Origin: Telopea speciosissima
Lineage: Eukaryota; Streptophyta; Magnoliopsida; Proteales; Proteaceae
Assembly (NCBI RefSeq): GCF_018873765.1
Contig: NC_057916.1
Location: 28,309,501-28,373,500, forward strand
DNA length: 64,000 bases
Direction: 5' to 3'
The position numbers and the translations under genes are program-made. The notes beneath the pieces are model-generated. The model did not search any database, was not told the origin of the DNA, and was given only the letters and a program-made list of their open reading frames with translations. Below, piece by piece: positions 34,299 to 48,854 of this stretch (positions within the stretch are counted from its first letter, which is position 1; each line of letters opens with the position of its first letter).

Positions 34299-34737
34299 TT
34301 GTAGCCTTGAAGACAAAATGGTCAAATTGAAAGAAATTTTTTTTGTTAGTTTTAAGAAAGAATTAATTTATCGACTATGCTTTTATTAATTATTAAATTT
34401 ATTGACTTATTTAATCAACTAGGTATTTCAAAAAATGATTAGAGTCGTCGAATTTATAGTTCACCCTGATCGAGTCTACTTGACTCTTGACCAAGTTTTC
34501 CAAAATTTTGACTTGATTCGGGTGACTAGCTCGAGTTAAAACCTGATTTTCAAACTATGATATTAAGTGGATGTTTTTTCTGCCTCTAAGGGCATATAAA
34601 GTGCCACTATAACCCATCAAAAATCCGCCACTAAATGTGGCACTAGTATTACTTTGTACTTTGTAGCAATATTAAGTTCAGCCCGTGTAGAGACCTTTAG
34701 AGGCGGAAGTTATAGCGCCACTAAAGGTTAAATTTTT

Positions 34738-37336
<2,599 letters not shown>

Positions 37337-37441
37337 TAAATTTTTTATTAAAAAAAAAGTATATTGAAACGGAATATATTTGCCTATGCTTTTAAAAAAG
37401 TATTACCCTTTAGCAATTACCTGCGGTAATTTACCGCTGCG

Positions 37442-37472
<31 letters not shown>

Positions 37473-37568
37473 ACCGCCGCAAAATCTACGTTTTGATATG
37501 AAAAAGAATCTTTTTTGTACACAAGTACACAACCAATTTGGTCTCGGATAAAGTATTCATAAACTAAA

Positions 37569-40000
37569 ACTACAACGTTAGAACACTCACACTTCCGAAA
37601 TAAGAAAAGTTATTGAAAACAAAAACAATCATATCCATCCAAGTTTCACTTGCTAAAGACAAATTAAATAACAGTCAAACTATTCATCCAAAAAAATATA
37701 AAATAACAGTCAAATTCATGACTTCGTCACATAAATATTTTGTAGTATTTTGTAGTAGCCTCGTTAGACCGTACATCTCGCTTGGTATATCCAAATGATA
37801 GGTAGGAGTATAAACCGAAACATTCTGGAGCTACAAAGACAGTTATTAAATCGTTAGCACCACATAAAAACATTCTTCCTAGAATAGTTGTTAATACGAA
37901 TAACAGAAAATCTGAGAATTAATACATGAAAAATAAAGAAATTGAAGTCTAGTTCTCCATCATTTTCACTCTTCATGCATCGATGCCCTGCAAAAACACA
38001 ATTTCTCCTTTAGCACAAATTGACCTGGACACACTCACATGATACTGACAAAGCCTGGTTTGATTTGAACATTGCATACGGTCGTGCATAGACAATGTGC
38101 CCACACTAAAAACCAGCAAGCTTACCAATCAATAAAGGATCATTAATTTAGCAGAATGAACAGCCATCACCAGACATTAAGATGAAACACATTACCTTTC
38201 CACAGACTGAACAGCTGCCACTTCTCTCCAACCATTCATATTAACAACCAAGGTGGAACTGGTGAGAACATTTTTTCAGTATATTCTGCAAATAAAATTG
38301 CAATGAAGAATCAACAGAATTTAAGAGTATTAGTTTCATGAACTGTTCATCTATAAGAAATGAAGAGTACAAAAGATAAAAACGGCGAACTCTTTGTAGT
38401 ATTATAAATTGTTGGTACCCAAAAGAGGTGAAATTTCTGAAGTTTATAACAAGTGATCCACAATATTTATGGCAAACTATATAGAATAGCATCTTTTTCC
38501 CTAACTAAAGCAGAGACATTAAGCAAGACTAAAATAACTAAACCAAAAAAGATAAAGGCTACATTCAAAAACTATACCCTCAAGACGTAGAGAAGAAATC
38601 TTCATCGGCTGCAGATGAATAAACATACCCAACTACACCCATCACTTCTGCCAAAAAGTGCTTCAGTGAGGACTAACAGCGTTCTTTAGATCCCCCAATC
38701 AAAATCTGATCATTCCATTTGTCTCCCGCACTTATAGATTCTTGATCTGCATCTGTGTCACTCTAAGTTGCTCAAATCCCTTGTGTTAAAGACTTGAGCC
38801 CTTTTCATGTCTTGAGACAAGCCCATCATGCTGCAAACGGAAACATCTGGGATCAATATCACAAGGCAAAGGCCTTGGAAGAGAACGGTACATGTCTGAC
38901 AAAGAATTGTTGATTGAGATTTTGAAGTCAAAGAAGTAACCCCCTGTCTGAATTCTGGAAGCTCATCCAGAGTTTTGTCACTGAACCGCCTTCTGTCTCT
39001 CACCGGTATCTTCATGCTCAACCTGACAAGGCAAGAGTTTGAGGATATTTCAGTTGGTTAATAGCCATGACAAGATTTGATAAACATGCACAGTAATATA
39101 ATTAAATAGATAGCCTGTCTTTTACATAATCTCCAGTCATCAATGACAGAGCAGCCAAGTTGTATGATCAATTAATAAAGTCTCTTGCAGAAAGCATGGT
39201 GAAAAAAAATGTATGATTTCAACTCAAGGCATTACCTACAATTAAAAACTAGAAAATGGTGCTATTTTTTACTATCCCATGACACCACCAGCGAGGAGAC
39301 CTTCCCAATGGAAGGTGAGAACCAAGCAATGTTAATGTTGGTGGTTCACATAGAACAGTTAGTGGGAAAATCCAGAAAAAGAAGAGTAAGAATAAAACTA
39401 TATTCGACTAAGAAATAAATAGAAAAACTTTTTCACCGTATTTCCGATATCAGCTAAAATCTAACAATAATTTCAGTTAAGAACCAATCAAAGGCATGAA
39501 CCACTCTATACTGAGCAACAAACATGTACATCCAACACCAAATACGGTAGCCATGATGTGGTAGAGCACAATTACAAATTATGAGAGGCCTTTTGTACTA
39601 TTATCAGCCTAGCTGATAGATTGAAAGCAAGGTGGTACAATTCAAATGGAGATGTAGCATGTGTGCAGTGTCATTTAAATGGAGATGTACCACGAAAAAT
39701 TTCTGGCTTTTCTTACCACTCTTAATGTAGTTAATCAACTGAGCAGTAATTTCTCCCTGCTCCCTTATAGCATCTCTTATTTTGGAGAAAGCTAGATGAC
39801 CAATGAAGCTTAAAATAAACATATTGTCCTATAAAAAATAAAGAGACTCAAGACATAAAGAGAATACAACTATAAGATGCTATTGATATGCCGGTTGGAG
39901 ATACCAAACTAGAGTGAATTTAGGGCCTCATAGAAACCAGCACAATTCTAGGATTAATACTAACTTGATATAACCCATACCTACCAAACCATTACACCAG
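37569..40000. other. gene-poor region with an exon-like remnant
   Basis: No complete gene was seen. On the minus strand around 38780-39020 there are coding-like words. One frame gives DRRRFSDKTLDELPEFR; an overlapping frame gives SDMYRSLPRPLPCDIDPR and FRLQHDGLVSRHEKGSS. This looks like a diverged or frameshifted exon of a plant gene that I cannot name. Confidence 0.35.
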
Positions 40001-40004
40001 GACA

Positions 40005-40640
40005 GATGGCAGTATACATATACCAGACTAGCGGAGTGAGCTTCAACTTCGTCATCATCAGGATCATCATCCTCTAAAGGATAAGGGTATGAATTAGTTG
40101 TATCATCATCTTCATCCTTCTCTGCTACATTCACGGGATGAGACTTATTGGGAAATTTGTTGCAAAAGTGACCCTTCTCGCCACAATTGCGACACACGAT
40201 GTTCTTCAACAAATCATTGTCACTATTAACTTCCGGCTTTTTTCTTCCACTCTGCGAGATTCAGGTTTCTTTTCTTCAATCCATGGTGGAGGTCTATAAG
40301 TTGAAGGAGTCTTAAGCATATTCTTTAAATAAATTTACTTCTCTTCAGCGGTCTTGGCATAAGCCAAGCCACATCAATGGACTTGAAATCCATGTTAGCC
40401 AACTCTAATTGAATCTCAGTACTCAGGCCACTGATATATCTCAGAACCCATTGCTGGTTTGTCTCCCGAAGTCAACACCTCGAAGATAATTTGAGGAACT
40501 CTATCGTATAGGTATCCAAATCCTTGTTGTCTTGATGAAAATTGAGCAATTTGTGAAATAGTACATTTTTGTAATTAGGAGGAACGAACTTTTCGTTCAA
40601 AATCTGCTTCATGACCTCTTAAATTACTTAAGTGACTTAA
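40005..40640 (-). mobile_element. Ty3/gypsy-type gag fragment, fossil
   Basis: Minus-strand words of a retrotransposon gag domain are seen (for example NFHQDNKDLDTYTIEF and ISGLSTEIQLELANM), followed by a zinc-knuckle-type word (CRNCGEKGHFCNKFP). The copy is truncated and broken in several places, with no LTRs visible nearby. It is an old fossil. Confidence 0.65.
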
Positions 40641-41851
40641 GTGTTGTGGCCGGCTCTCTTTGCTAGTGGTCCCCATCTCATACTTCAATAATATATAGAA
40701 ACTTGTATGGGAATACAACAACATATCATAAACTAAATCATTGAAAATTGAAAGCTGGACATGCAGATAAAGAGAAAGCTGAAAAGCTCAAAGAAAGAAG
40801 TAACTTTATTGATGTATATTAGTATGCATCCATAACAGCAATGGTAAGAAACTAATTCCTAGCTTAATGCTATCTATAATATAAGAGTGACTAATTAATC
40901 CTAAAACAAATATGAGAAGAACTGAAATAAAAGGGAAAATGAAGAAGAAAGTGAAGTATTGGACAGTGAGAGTGAAGAGTGGAGAGCACAGTGTAGACTG
41001 TACAGTGCAATGAAGTTGGATGGAAATACTGTGGGTGCATTAGAGGAAGAGTTACATGGAACCTGAGAGAGAGAGAGAGAGAGAGAGAGAGACGAGCTAA
41101 TGGGTTGAGCTGTTACTTCAAACCTCTTTTTGCTGTAATGAATCAGAGACACCAACCACCGCTAATACCCGAGAGGGGCCAAGCCATATATAATCACCTT
41201 TTTATAGACGTGTTATTTTGTTATAATAATCCTCTCGGTCCTCAATCAGCCTATCCAGAGTCTCCGGTCCCCACATATTGTTCTCCTTCCACTGCACAGC
41301 CATTCCCATGAGCTAACATCACAAGAGTTCCAACTCCCGAGTCTCTGCTCCATCCAAATTCCAAATCCATCTCATGATCCCACTCATCCACAGGTCTACA
41401 AGTCTGCAATATAATTGCCTAAGCGCTTAGGAAGGATCTAGAACGCCTTGAAAACTATGATCTGTACGGAGGAGTGTTGTTACATATAATATGGTACCTT
41501 CAATATTAATTGACATTTCTTGATTTCTGAGTACCACCAAATAAAAATTAGTACAACTTTTTTTTTTCTTGATTACCATATTTCAACATGTGAACCTTAA
41601 ATTTGAGGAGGCATAACAGCAATTTCTTCACACCCACAGGTTGCCCATGCTGGCTGGTCCATGCCTAGATCTACTCAGAATATAAAAAGTTAGATTCCAG
41701 TTTCCTACTGATTATGGGCATGACGGCAAATTCTTTATACCAATGGGTAGAGCATGCTTATCTTTTACAAGCCCAAGTCCTGGTACAAGGTTCAATGTCT
41801 GATTGCTTCATGCTCACAGTGAGTCATTTACATCTGTGCAAAACCAAGTTT
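40641..41851. other. intergenic region
   Basis: No gene was seen. It contains a GA repeat at about 41069-41092 and pyrimidine/purine-biased stretches that create low-complexity open frames. Confidence 0.5.
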
Positions 41852-42060
41852 CTAAACAAGATTAAGTCCAAAGAGGGTCAAATCACGAGGATAGTGTAGA
41901 GATATCCTTTCAATAATTTCTTTAGGGCTTTGACCATCTTCTAAGAAGCTACCAAGAACCTCCCCATGACAAGACAGTTGTAATATGTGAAACGCATAAT
42001 TAGTAACCAAAGGAATTATTTGAAGCATAATTGCAATTGCACCCACAAATATCAAAAGTA
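41852..42060 (-). pseudogene. unidentified exon-like stretch
   Basis: Minus-strand translation gives VTNYAFHILQLSCHGEVL, then GSFLEDGQSPKEIIERIS and LHYPRDLTLFGLNLV. The codon use and composition look like a real helical-repeat protein exon, ending near a GT (CTTGTTTAG). Upstream the frame runs into AT-rich, intron-like sequence. I do not recognise the protein. It may belong with the exon-like stretches at 38.8 and 47.0 kb on the same strand, or be a captured or degraded fragment. Confidence 0.35.
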
Positions 42061-42686
42061 AGCTAATAAACACGATGAAGTGGATTTTCACAATGGCTAT
42101 CTTATGATGTCTGTTAAGTTTGAAACATTTTTCTATGCTCAGTACAGCAATTCTTTTAGTTGACATCATAAGAAGCAAATTATCATAAATCAACAGGAAT
42201 GTCTCTTGCAACAATATTCAACAACCAGTTCAGAAACCCACTGTCCCCACTCTAGTTAAGCTAATATAACCAGGTAACTGGAAGTAGTTATCCACAGTTG
42301 TATTTCTGAGCTATTTGCTGTGCTTTTTCAGTCATTCAAGAAAATGCGATAGATTGAATGTCTAAAATCATTACCTTAGTAGGATTTACTGGATTGGGAT
42401 AGTCTGGTGGACAGGTCCGTTCACCTCACCATAATTGAATCAATTATAGGGGAAAAGATAAATGTGCATAGATAGAAAAAATCAATCAATTCAAACAAGA
42501 AGCCCGATCTTGAGGCATTTTTTGAACACCTAATGTATGCCGAAATCAAGTGAGCTACTAGTGGAAAGTACAATAACTCAACATTTCCCAACAAAGGACA
42601 TCAGTTTAGAGACCATAACGAAGACTGAAAACCAACGGTTATGTGGAGCAGAATCGATTGAATATCAACACCAATTGAAAGCCCTA

Positions 42687-45600
42687 TGATGCAGCTCCAA
42701 GTAGGAAGAAGAAGAAGAAGCCCTGAACTTAGGGCTTGATTAGGGAGCCATAGATTAGGACTATTATTTTCCATACTTAGTTTATTTTCCTGTTTTTAGA
42801 TTGAACCGGTTTAGAATTGGTTGCACCCAATTGGTTCATTTGGTCTAATTTAAGTGAAGTGTTCCTATTGGTTAATAGGTCCTTAAATCCTATTGGCTAG
42901 TAGGGAATCTTCTTTTAAATTAGTTGTTTTAAGTTAGAGTCTTTTAATTTAAGTTAGTAGGGGTATCTTAGTCAATTTACTGTTTTAAATTAGTTAAGTT
43001 AGATTTACATCTCTCCCTTCCACGATTTTGTGAAGGAGAAGACTTTAATTTGTATTAGGAGTTGGCATAAAGCCATATTATAAATAAAGAAATCGTGGAG
43101 GGCTCCCCCACATTGAATTTGAATTTAAAAAAGACTGTTACTGCTGGCCGATTGCTACTGCTGCTGTTACTGCTCCTTTGTGAGTGTATCCTTGTGGATT
43201 TCAAGGTGGATAGGGTGAGTGGACTCCTACGACTCCTTGCATCGAGAAGATCGGGAGGTTCCTTCAATTATCAAGCTACTGCCGGTGGATTCCTACTGTA
43301 AGTTTGAAGCTTAATTTCTGTTTTTCCATTCATCCTCCCTCCCAATCATTCCCCTTTTTAATTTTATTTGAATCCCATCAAAACCCTAAGCTTCCATTAT
43401 CCCATCGATTCCTTTAAACCCTAGATCATCTAGGTTACATTAAACCTTCATCCATTATCAGAATTCAATCAGATTCAGACCACAGCCCCTTCATACCACT
43501 ACCTATACTCGACCCCAAGCTGCTGCCTTATTTGTCTCTCAAACCCTAAAATCCCCCAACTCCATTAAACCCCAAAAACCCTAAAATTCCTGAATCAGTA
43601 CTTCCAACCATCAAAACCTCTCATACTTGGATCGAGCCCTTCCCTCCCTACCTGGAAAATTCGATCCTAACTCTAGCCCTAAACTCCCATTAAAAACCCT
43701 AATTTCAACCTAAGTTCTAAATCCCAAAACCCAAAACCTAGAATTTCAGAATTTTAATTTTCTGTTTAAACCTATTCCAAACCTATTCCATTAGCTTCCT
43801 TTTGACCTGCACATCATTACTAAATAAAACCCTAGCTCAAATCCCTAATTCTGCCCTAGTTTACCTATTCTGCCCATTCGAACCAGCAGTCCATTGAGAT
43901 CCTGTTGCTTGGCCTCTAATAGGATCCTTCTCCTATTTAGAGCTACATTAACTTGGTATCAGAGCCATGGCTGAACATGGCAATCCAGTGCTGCCACAAC
44001 CACTCGATCCTTTGGCAGCAATGTTAGAGATGTTTCAAAAATTTACTGCTGTCCAGAAGACTTTGGTTGAAGATTTTAGAGCTGAACAGAGAGCTATTGC
44101 TGAAAGGCTGCAAGTAATTGAGCATAGACAACTTGCACTTAATGGGGACAGCAATGTACCCATAGAAGAAGACAAGTATCAACTCCATTCAGTGGTACAG
44201 AGGCTACCTGACAGAGATGGGAGCCCCAGAGATGAATACAGGGGTTATAGAGATGGACACATAGGTCACAGGGATGGATTCAGGACTGACCGAGATGACA
44301 GGGATGGTAGAAATTATTATAGAGATCGTCAGGACAGACCTAGAGATGCCCATGAGCCTTCTAGGGAACACAGAGATCACCACCGAGGCTACAGAGACAG
44401 AGATAGAGAAGACCGGGACAAAAATAGAGGTCACCAGCCTACTTTTGAGGAGTATATGAGGTCCTACTTCACTGGAAACCAGGGTACTAATCGGCGCTAT
44501 ACAGGCAACCAAAAGGTGAAGCTTGAGCTGAAAGAATTCAATGGTCACTCTGACCCCCAGGTGTTTTATGACTGGCTTGCTGCAATAGAAGATTATTTCG
44601 ACTGGTATGACCTGTCTGAAGAGGGGAAAATGAAGTTAGTCCGTGCTAAACTTGTCGGACCAGCACGTGAGTGGTGGAAAACTACTGAAAGAGAGATGGA
44701 CTTTAATGGTACTGCACCCCGCACTTGGGAAGACATGAAATATGACCTGAGTAAGCAATACTTACCAAGGCACTTCAGGTCTCAGCTACAGGATCAATTC
44801 AACTCCCTCCGCCAAGGAACCATGACTGTGACTGAGTACATGAGGAAATTCGATGCTCTTTCTTCTCGCACTGGCATTAGGGAGGAGGGCATCCAAATGC
44901 TTTCCCGGTTCAAGTTGGGTCTGTCAAGTGAGATCAACAGGACAATTGGGGTGGTTGACGTTGCAGACGTTCGAGATTGTTTTGAGAAGGCCTTGAAAGC
45001 AGAGGAGCTATTAGCTTCAAGTAAACAGCCGGGTTCTACTTTCAAGCCGGCCTACATCAACACTAGCACCTCAAAACAAGGTTCCTCTATAAGCAGCACC
45101 TCTCGCCCTGCTGTTTCCCCACGTGTGGATGATAAGGGCAAAGCTCCTATGGGCCGAAATGACCCTTTCACTTGTTATTACTATTAAGACAAGGGGCATA
45201 TTGCTAGGGACTGCCCACACAAGAAGAAGTCTGTCAACGTGGCTGAAAAGGAAGGAGTTCAAGGTGAAGGTGAAGACCAGGGCGGAATTCATTGCCATGC
45301 ACTTCCTCCTGATGATGATGACGATGTGGCTGCTTATCTTGAAGACGAAGTTAATGATCCTAGAGGTGTTCATGTGATCCTTCAAGAGGCTGCTGCCCAG
45401 CCGGAGTTCCAGCCTTCTTCATCCGTCAAAGAGCTGTTGTCCGCATACAAACTAGAACCATCTGCTGAAGATGAACTCAAGAAACTTGATCCTGATTTGG
45501 AAGACCATTCTGTGATCTCCAGCCATTCATCGGAGATGAATGCTTTCAAGACGGGGAGAGTTGATGCAGCTCCAAGTAGGAAGAAGAAGAAGAAGGCCTG

Positions 45601-46837
45601 AACTTAGGGCTTGATTAAGGAACCATAGATTAGGACTATTATTTTCCATACTTAGTTTATTTTCCTGTTTTTAGATTGAACCGGTTTAGAATTGGTTACA
45701 CCCAATTGGTTCAATTGGTCTAATTTAAGTGAAGTGTTCCTATTGGTTAATAGATCCTTAAATCCTATTAGCTAGTAGGGAATCTTCTTTTAAATTAGTT
45801 GTTTTAAGTTAGAGTCTTTTAATTTAAGTTAGTAGGGGTATCTTAGTCAATTTACTGTTTTAAATTAGTTAAGCTAGATTTACATCTCTCCCTTCCACGA
45901 TTTTGTGAAGGAGAAGACTTTAATTTGTATTAGGACTTGGCATAAAGCAATATTATAAATAAAGAAATCGTGGAGGGCTCCCCCACATTGAATTTGAATT
46001 TAAAAAAGGCTGTTACTGCTGGCCGATTGCTGCTGCTGCTGTTCCTGCTCCTTTGTGAGTGTATCCTTGTGGATTTCAAGGTGGATAGGATGGGTGGACT
46101 CCTGCAACTCCTTGCATCGAGAAGATCGGGAGGTTCCTTCAATTATCAAGCTACTACCGATGGATTCCTGCTGTAAGTTTGAAGCTTAATTTCTGTTTTT
46201 TCATTCATCCTCCCTCCCAATCATTACCCTTTTTAATTTTATTTGAATCCCATCAAAACCCTAAGCCTTCATTGTCCCATCGATTCCTTTAAACCCTAGA
46301 CCATCTAGGTTACATTAAACCTTCATCCATTATCAGAATTCAATCAGATTCAGACCACAGCCCCTTCATACCACTACCTATACTCAACCCCAAGCTACTG
46401 CCTTGTTTGTCTCTCAAACCCTAAAATCCCCCAACTCCATTAAACCCCAAAAACCCTAAAATTTAAGAATCAGTACTTCCAACCATAAAAAACCTCTCAT
46501 ACTTGGATCGAGCCCTTCCTCCCTACCTGGAAAATTCGATCCTAACCGTAGCCCTAAACTCCCATTAAAAACCCTAATTTCAACCTTAGTTCTAAATCCC
46601 AAAACCCTAACCCTAGAATTTCAGATTTTTAATTTTCTGTTTAAACCTATTCCAAACCTATTCCATTAGCTTCCTTTTGACCTGCACATCATTACTAAAT
46701 AAAACCCTAGCTCAAATCCCTATTCCTAACCCTAATTCTGCCCTAGTATACCTATTCTGCCCATTCGAACCAGCAGTCCATTGAGATCCTGTTGCTTGGC
46801 CTCTAATAGGATGATTCCCCTATTTAGAGCTACATTA
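42687..46837 (+). mobile_element. gag-only LTR retrotransposon, fossil
   Basis: The 5' LTR is 42687-43950 and the 3' LTR is 45562-46837, both starting TGATGCAGCTCC and ending CTACATTA. The 5-bp target duplication CCCTA is exact (42682-42686, 46838-46842). TGGTATCAGAGC just inside the 5' LTR is the common plant primer-binding site for initiator tRNA-Met. A purine-rich tract (ACGGGGAGAG) precedes the 3' LTR. The interior of about 1.6 kb holds a gag-type region beginning at 43967 (domain words such as LKEFNGHSDPQVFYDWL and LSKQYLPRHFRSQL). No protease, reverse transcriptase or integrase was seen. It is non-autonomous, of the terminal-repeat-plus-gag kind. The coding part looks broken at about one point. 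The LTRs are very similar by eye, suggesting a fairly young insertion. Confidence 0.9.
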
Positions 46838-46952
46838 CCCTAACAATAGACAGAAAGAGAGAAAATCTAATTTTAGATGTTGCAACTAAAATCCCTAACA
46901 AAAGCCCTTTACCAGAGAGGCAGATAAACAAAGAAGAGAGATAGAATCATAC

Positions 46953-47038
46953 CTTCTCGGAAGCTTGGAGAAGGCCAGGTGTTGTTCGTCTTTACTGTTC
47001 ATACGCCTGCAACCAAAACCCCTATCCAGCTTGTTCAT
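46953..47038 (-). other. candidate first exon of an unidentified gene
   Basis: On the minus strand an ATG at 47038 opens MNKLDRGFGCRRMNSKDEQ and then HLAFSKLPR, ending at a donor-like GAGAAGGTATGA near 46953. Pyrimidine-rich, 5'-UTR-like sequence precedes it. If real, the gag-only LTR element (42687-46837) would lie in its first intron, and exon-like stretches at about 41.9 and 38.8 kb could follow. The protein is not recognised. Confidence 0.25.
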
Positions 47039-47355
47039 GACAATTGGAGAGAGAAGAGAGTGGGAGTTGAGGAAGGGGTTTTCCTGCGCTAAGGAATGCC
47101 TTTAACTTCAAGAAGTCGTAACCGTAGCAGCCAGTGAAGAATGTCTTTGAGGCAACAGTGGCAGAGAGATATGACCAGAAGGAGGAGGGAAGGTTTTAAG
47201 GGTTTTAAAAGTGATCGGAGGAAGATTCCGTTGGATTTGCGTGACATCTCTTGCGTGGCTTGAGATATGTAGTATTTTGGCTGGTTTGTAATACCTATGG
47301 ATCTTACCGTCCTTACTATTTCATCAGCTGGGTAGAGCCGTAGAGGGATATTTTG

Positions 47356-47565
47356 GGATTAAAATCCTCTGCAGTCAGGTCATCTGGCAGCCGCAGTGCT
47401 GCGCTGAGAACTCGACTTGTGTGGAAGAAGATTCAGTCAACAGTGCGCGCTTGATGCAAGAAAATTAAAATTTTTTTTATTCTCGAACTCGGCACAGGTG
47501 GATGTCACATCTTCCAGATCTCAGGCCCTACAGTGCACTGCCGGATTAAGGAGGATTTTTTCTCC
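47356..47565. repeat. MITE-like foldback element, family 1, second copy
   Basis: The ends GGATTAAAATCCTC and GAGGATTTTTTCTCC are inverted. Inner words (GAACTCG, TGGAAGA, CATCTTCCA) pair in the same way as at 1181-1402. Non-coding. Confidence 0.55.
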
Positions 47566-47611
47566 ATATTTTAACTCCTATCTAAAAAATTAGGACAAGA
47601 GTCTATTGGAC

Positions 47612-48152
47612 ATAAGGTTGTCAATTGGTTTGTTTTGGTTATCCGGTTCGGTTTTGATTAGGTTTAAGAAACAAAATGTAGAAACAAAACCGAGAATAGG
47701 AATACAATTTCAAAACCAAAACCGAATCGATTGGGTTCAGTTCGATTTCAACTTTTATTCGATTTTGCTTTCAGATTCTTAGTGGGTTTTAATTTGGTTT
47801 CAAATTCGATTTTGATTCTATTTTAGATATTCGGGCCAACTTTTTTACATCTTCACCTCTAAAAAACCCTTATTTGTTAGGATTATAGTACACCAAACTT
47901 TTCACAAACACTAAAAGGGAAAAAGAATTTATCATCCATAATTGATTACAAAACTAATAAATAATATATTTTGATCCAGTTCCTTATTCGATTTGAAAAT
48001 AGGTAATTCAATTTGGTTTAACGATTTTAGGCATGAAATCGAAACTGAACTGAATCGAACTTAGAAAAGATTCTAGCTTTGGAAACCAAAACCAAACCGA
48101 TTTGATTCGGTTAGGTTTTAAATGGCCGGTTTCGATTCTAAATTGACACCTT
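47612..48152. repeat. MITE-like element with GGTTTCGGTTT-type subterminal words
   Basis: The ends AAGGTTGTCAATTGG and CTAAATTGACACCTTT are imperfect inverted repeats. Both sides carry repeated CCGGTTCGGTTTTGAT-like words. No clear target duplication was found. Confidence 0.5.
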
Positions 48153-48204
48153 TAACTAGACATTTTCTTAGAGACCAAGTCCATCAGAAGTGCAGACCTT
48201 AAGT

Positions 48205-48600
48205 TAGGGTTGCAATAGGGTCGGGTTGGGTCGGGCTTTTTAAAACCCAGCCCAACTCTGAGTCTCCTTAGTTGGGTCCAAACCCAGCCTTGACTCAAGG
48301 TCCGAAAAATCTAACCCTGATTTGCCCTCAGGGTTGGGACGGGCTGAACTTGACTGGTCCTGACCATGGGGAGGGATAAGGGAGATGCAGGAGCTGGCCA
48401 GGCCAGGAAGAAGAAGAAAAAGAAAGAAGACGAAGAAGAAAGGGCCGGGCTCAGTCCAAAACCTCAACCTGGCCCTTCCCAACCTTGACTCAGGGCCAGA
48501 ATTCCCAACCCTGAACTGCCTCCTGGCAGTGTATCTCAGCTCAGGCCTTGTTCAGGCTCAGGGAAAGCTCCGGCCAACTGGGCTAAGCTTGCAACCTTAA
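48205..48600. mobile_element. hAT-like non-autonomous element, second member
   Basis: Ends of the TAGGGTTGCAA and TTGCAACCTTA type, with GGGTCGGG and CAGGGCC words inside, as in 24052-24931. CTTAAGT occurs at both borders (about 48198 and 48596), a possible target duplication. The open frames here come from the repeats. Confidence 0.55.
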
Positions 48601-48854
48601 GTCATAGTCTCCTAGGCAAGCAACGGTACAGAGGAAAGAAACGCTGGTTTAAGACTGAGCAAAAGGTACACATTACAACACAAAATTACAGGATAACAAG
48701 TCCATTAAGATTACAGAGATTTTGATTTATATATATAAATTATCCGACTCTTCTTCCTGTTTGCCTAGGGAAACAAAAAACATTTTATTATCCTTCCTTG
48801 AGCACAGGCAATTGAGGCAAGACTCCTATTTTTCTTACAAAAGCAAGAAGACCC

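Noticed and set aside
43055-43301. paired open frames repeated at 45930-46176
   Set aside because: Both sets lie at the same place in the two LTRs of the gag-only element.
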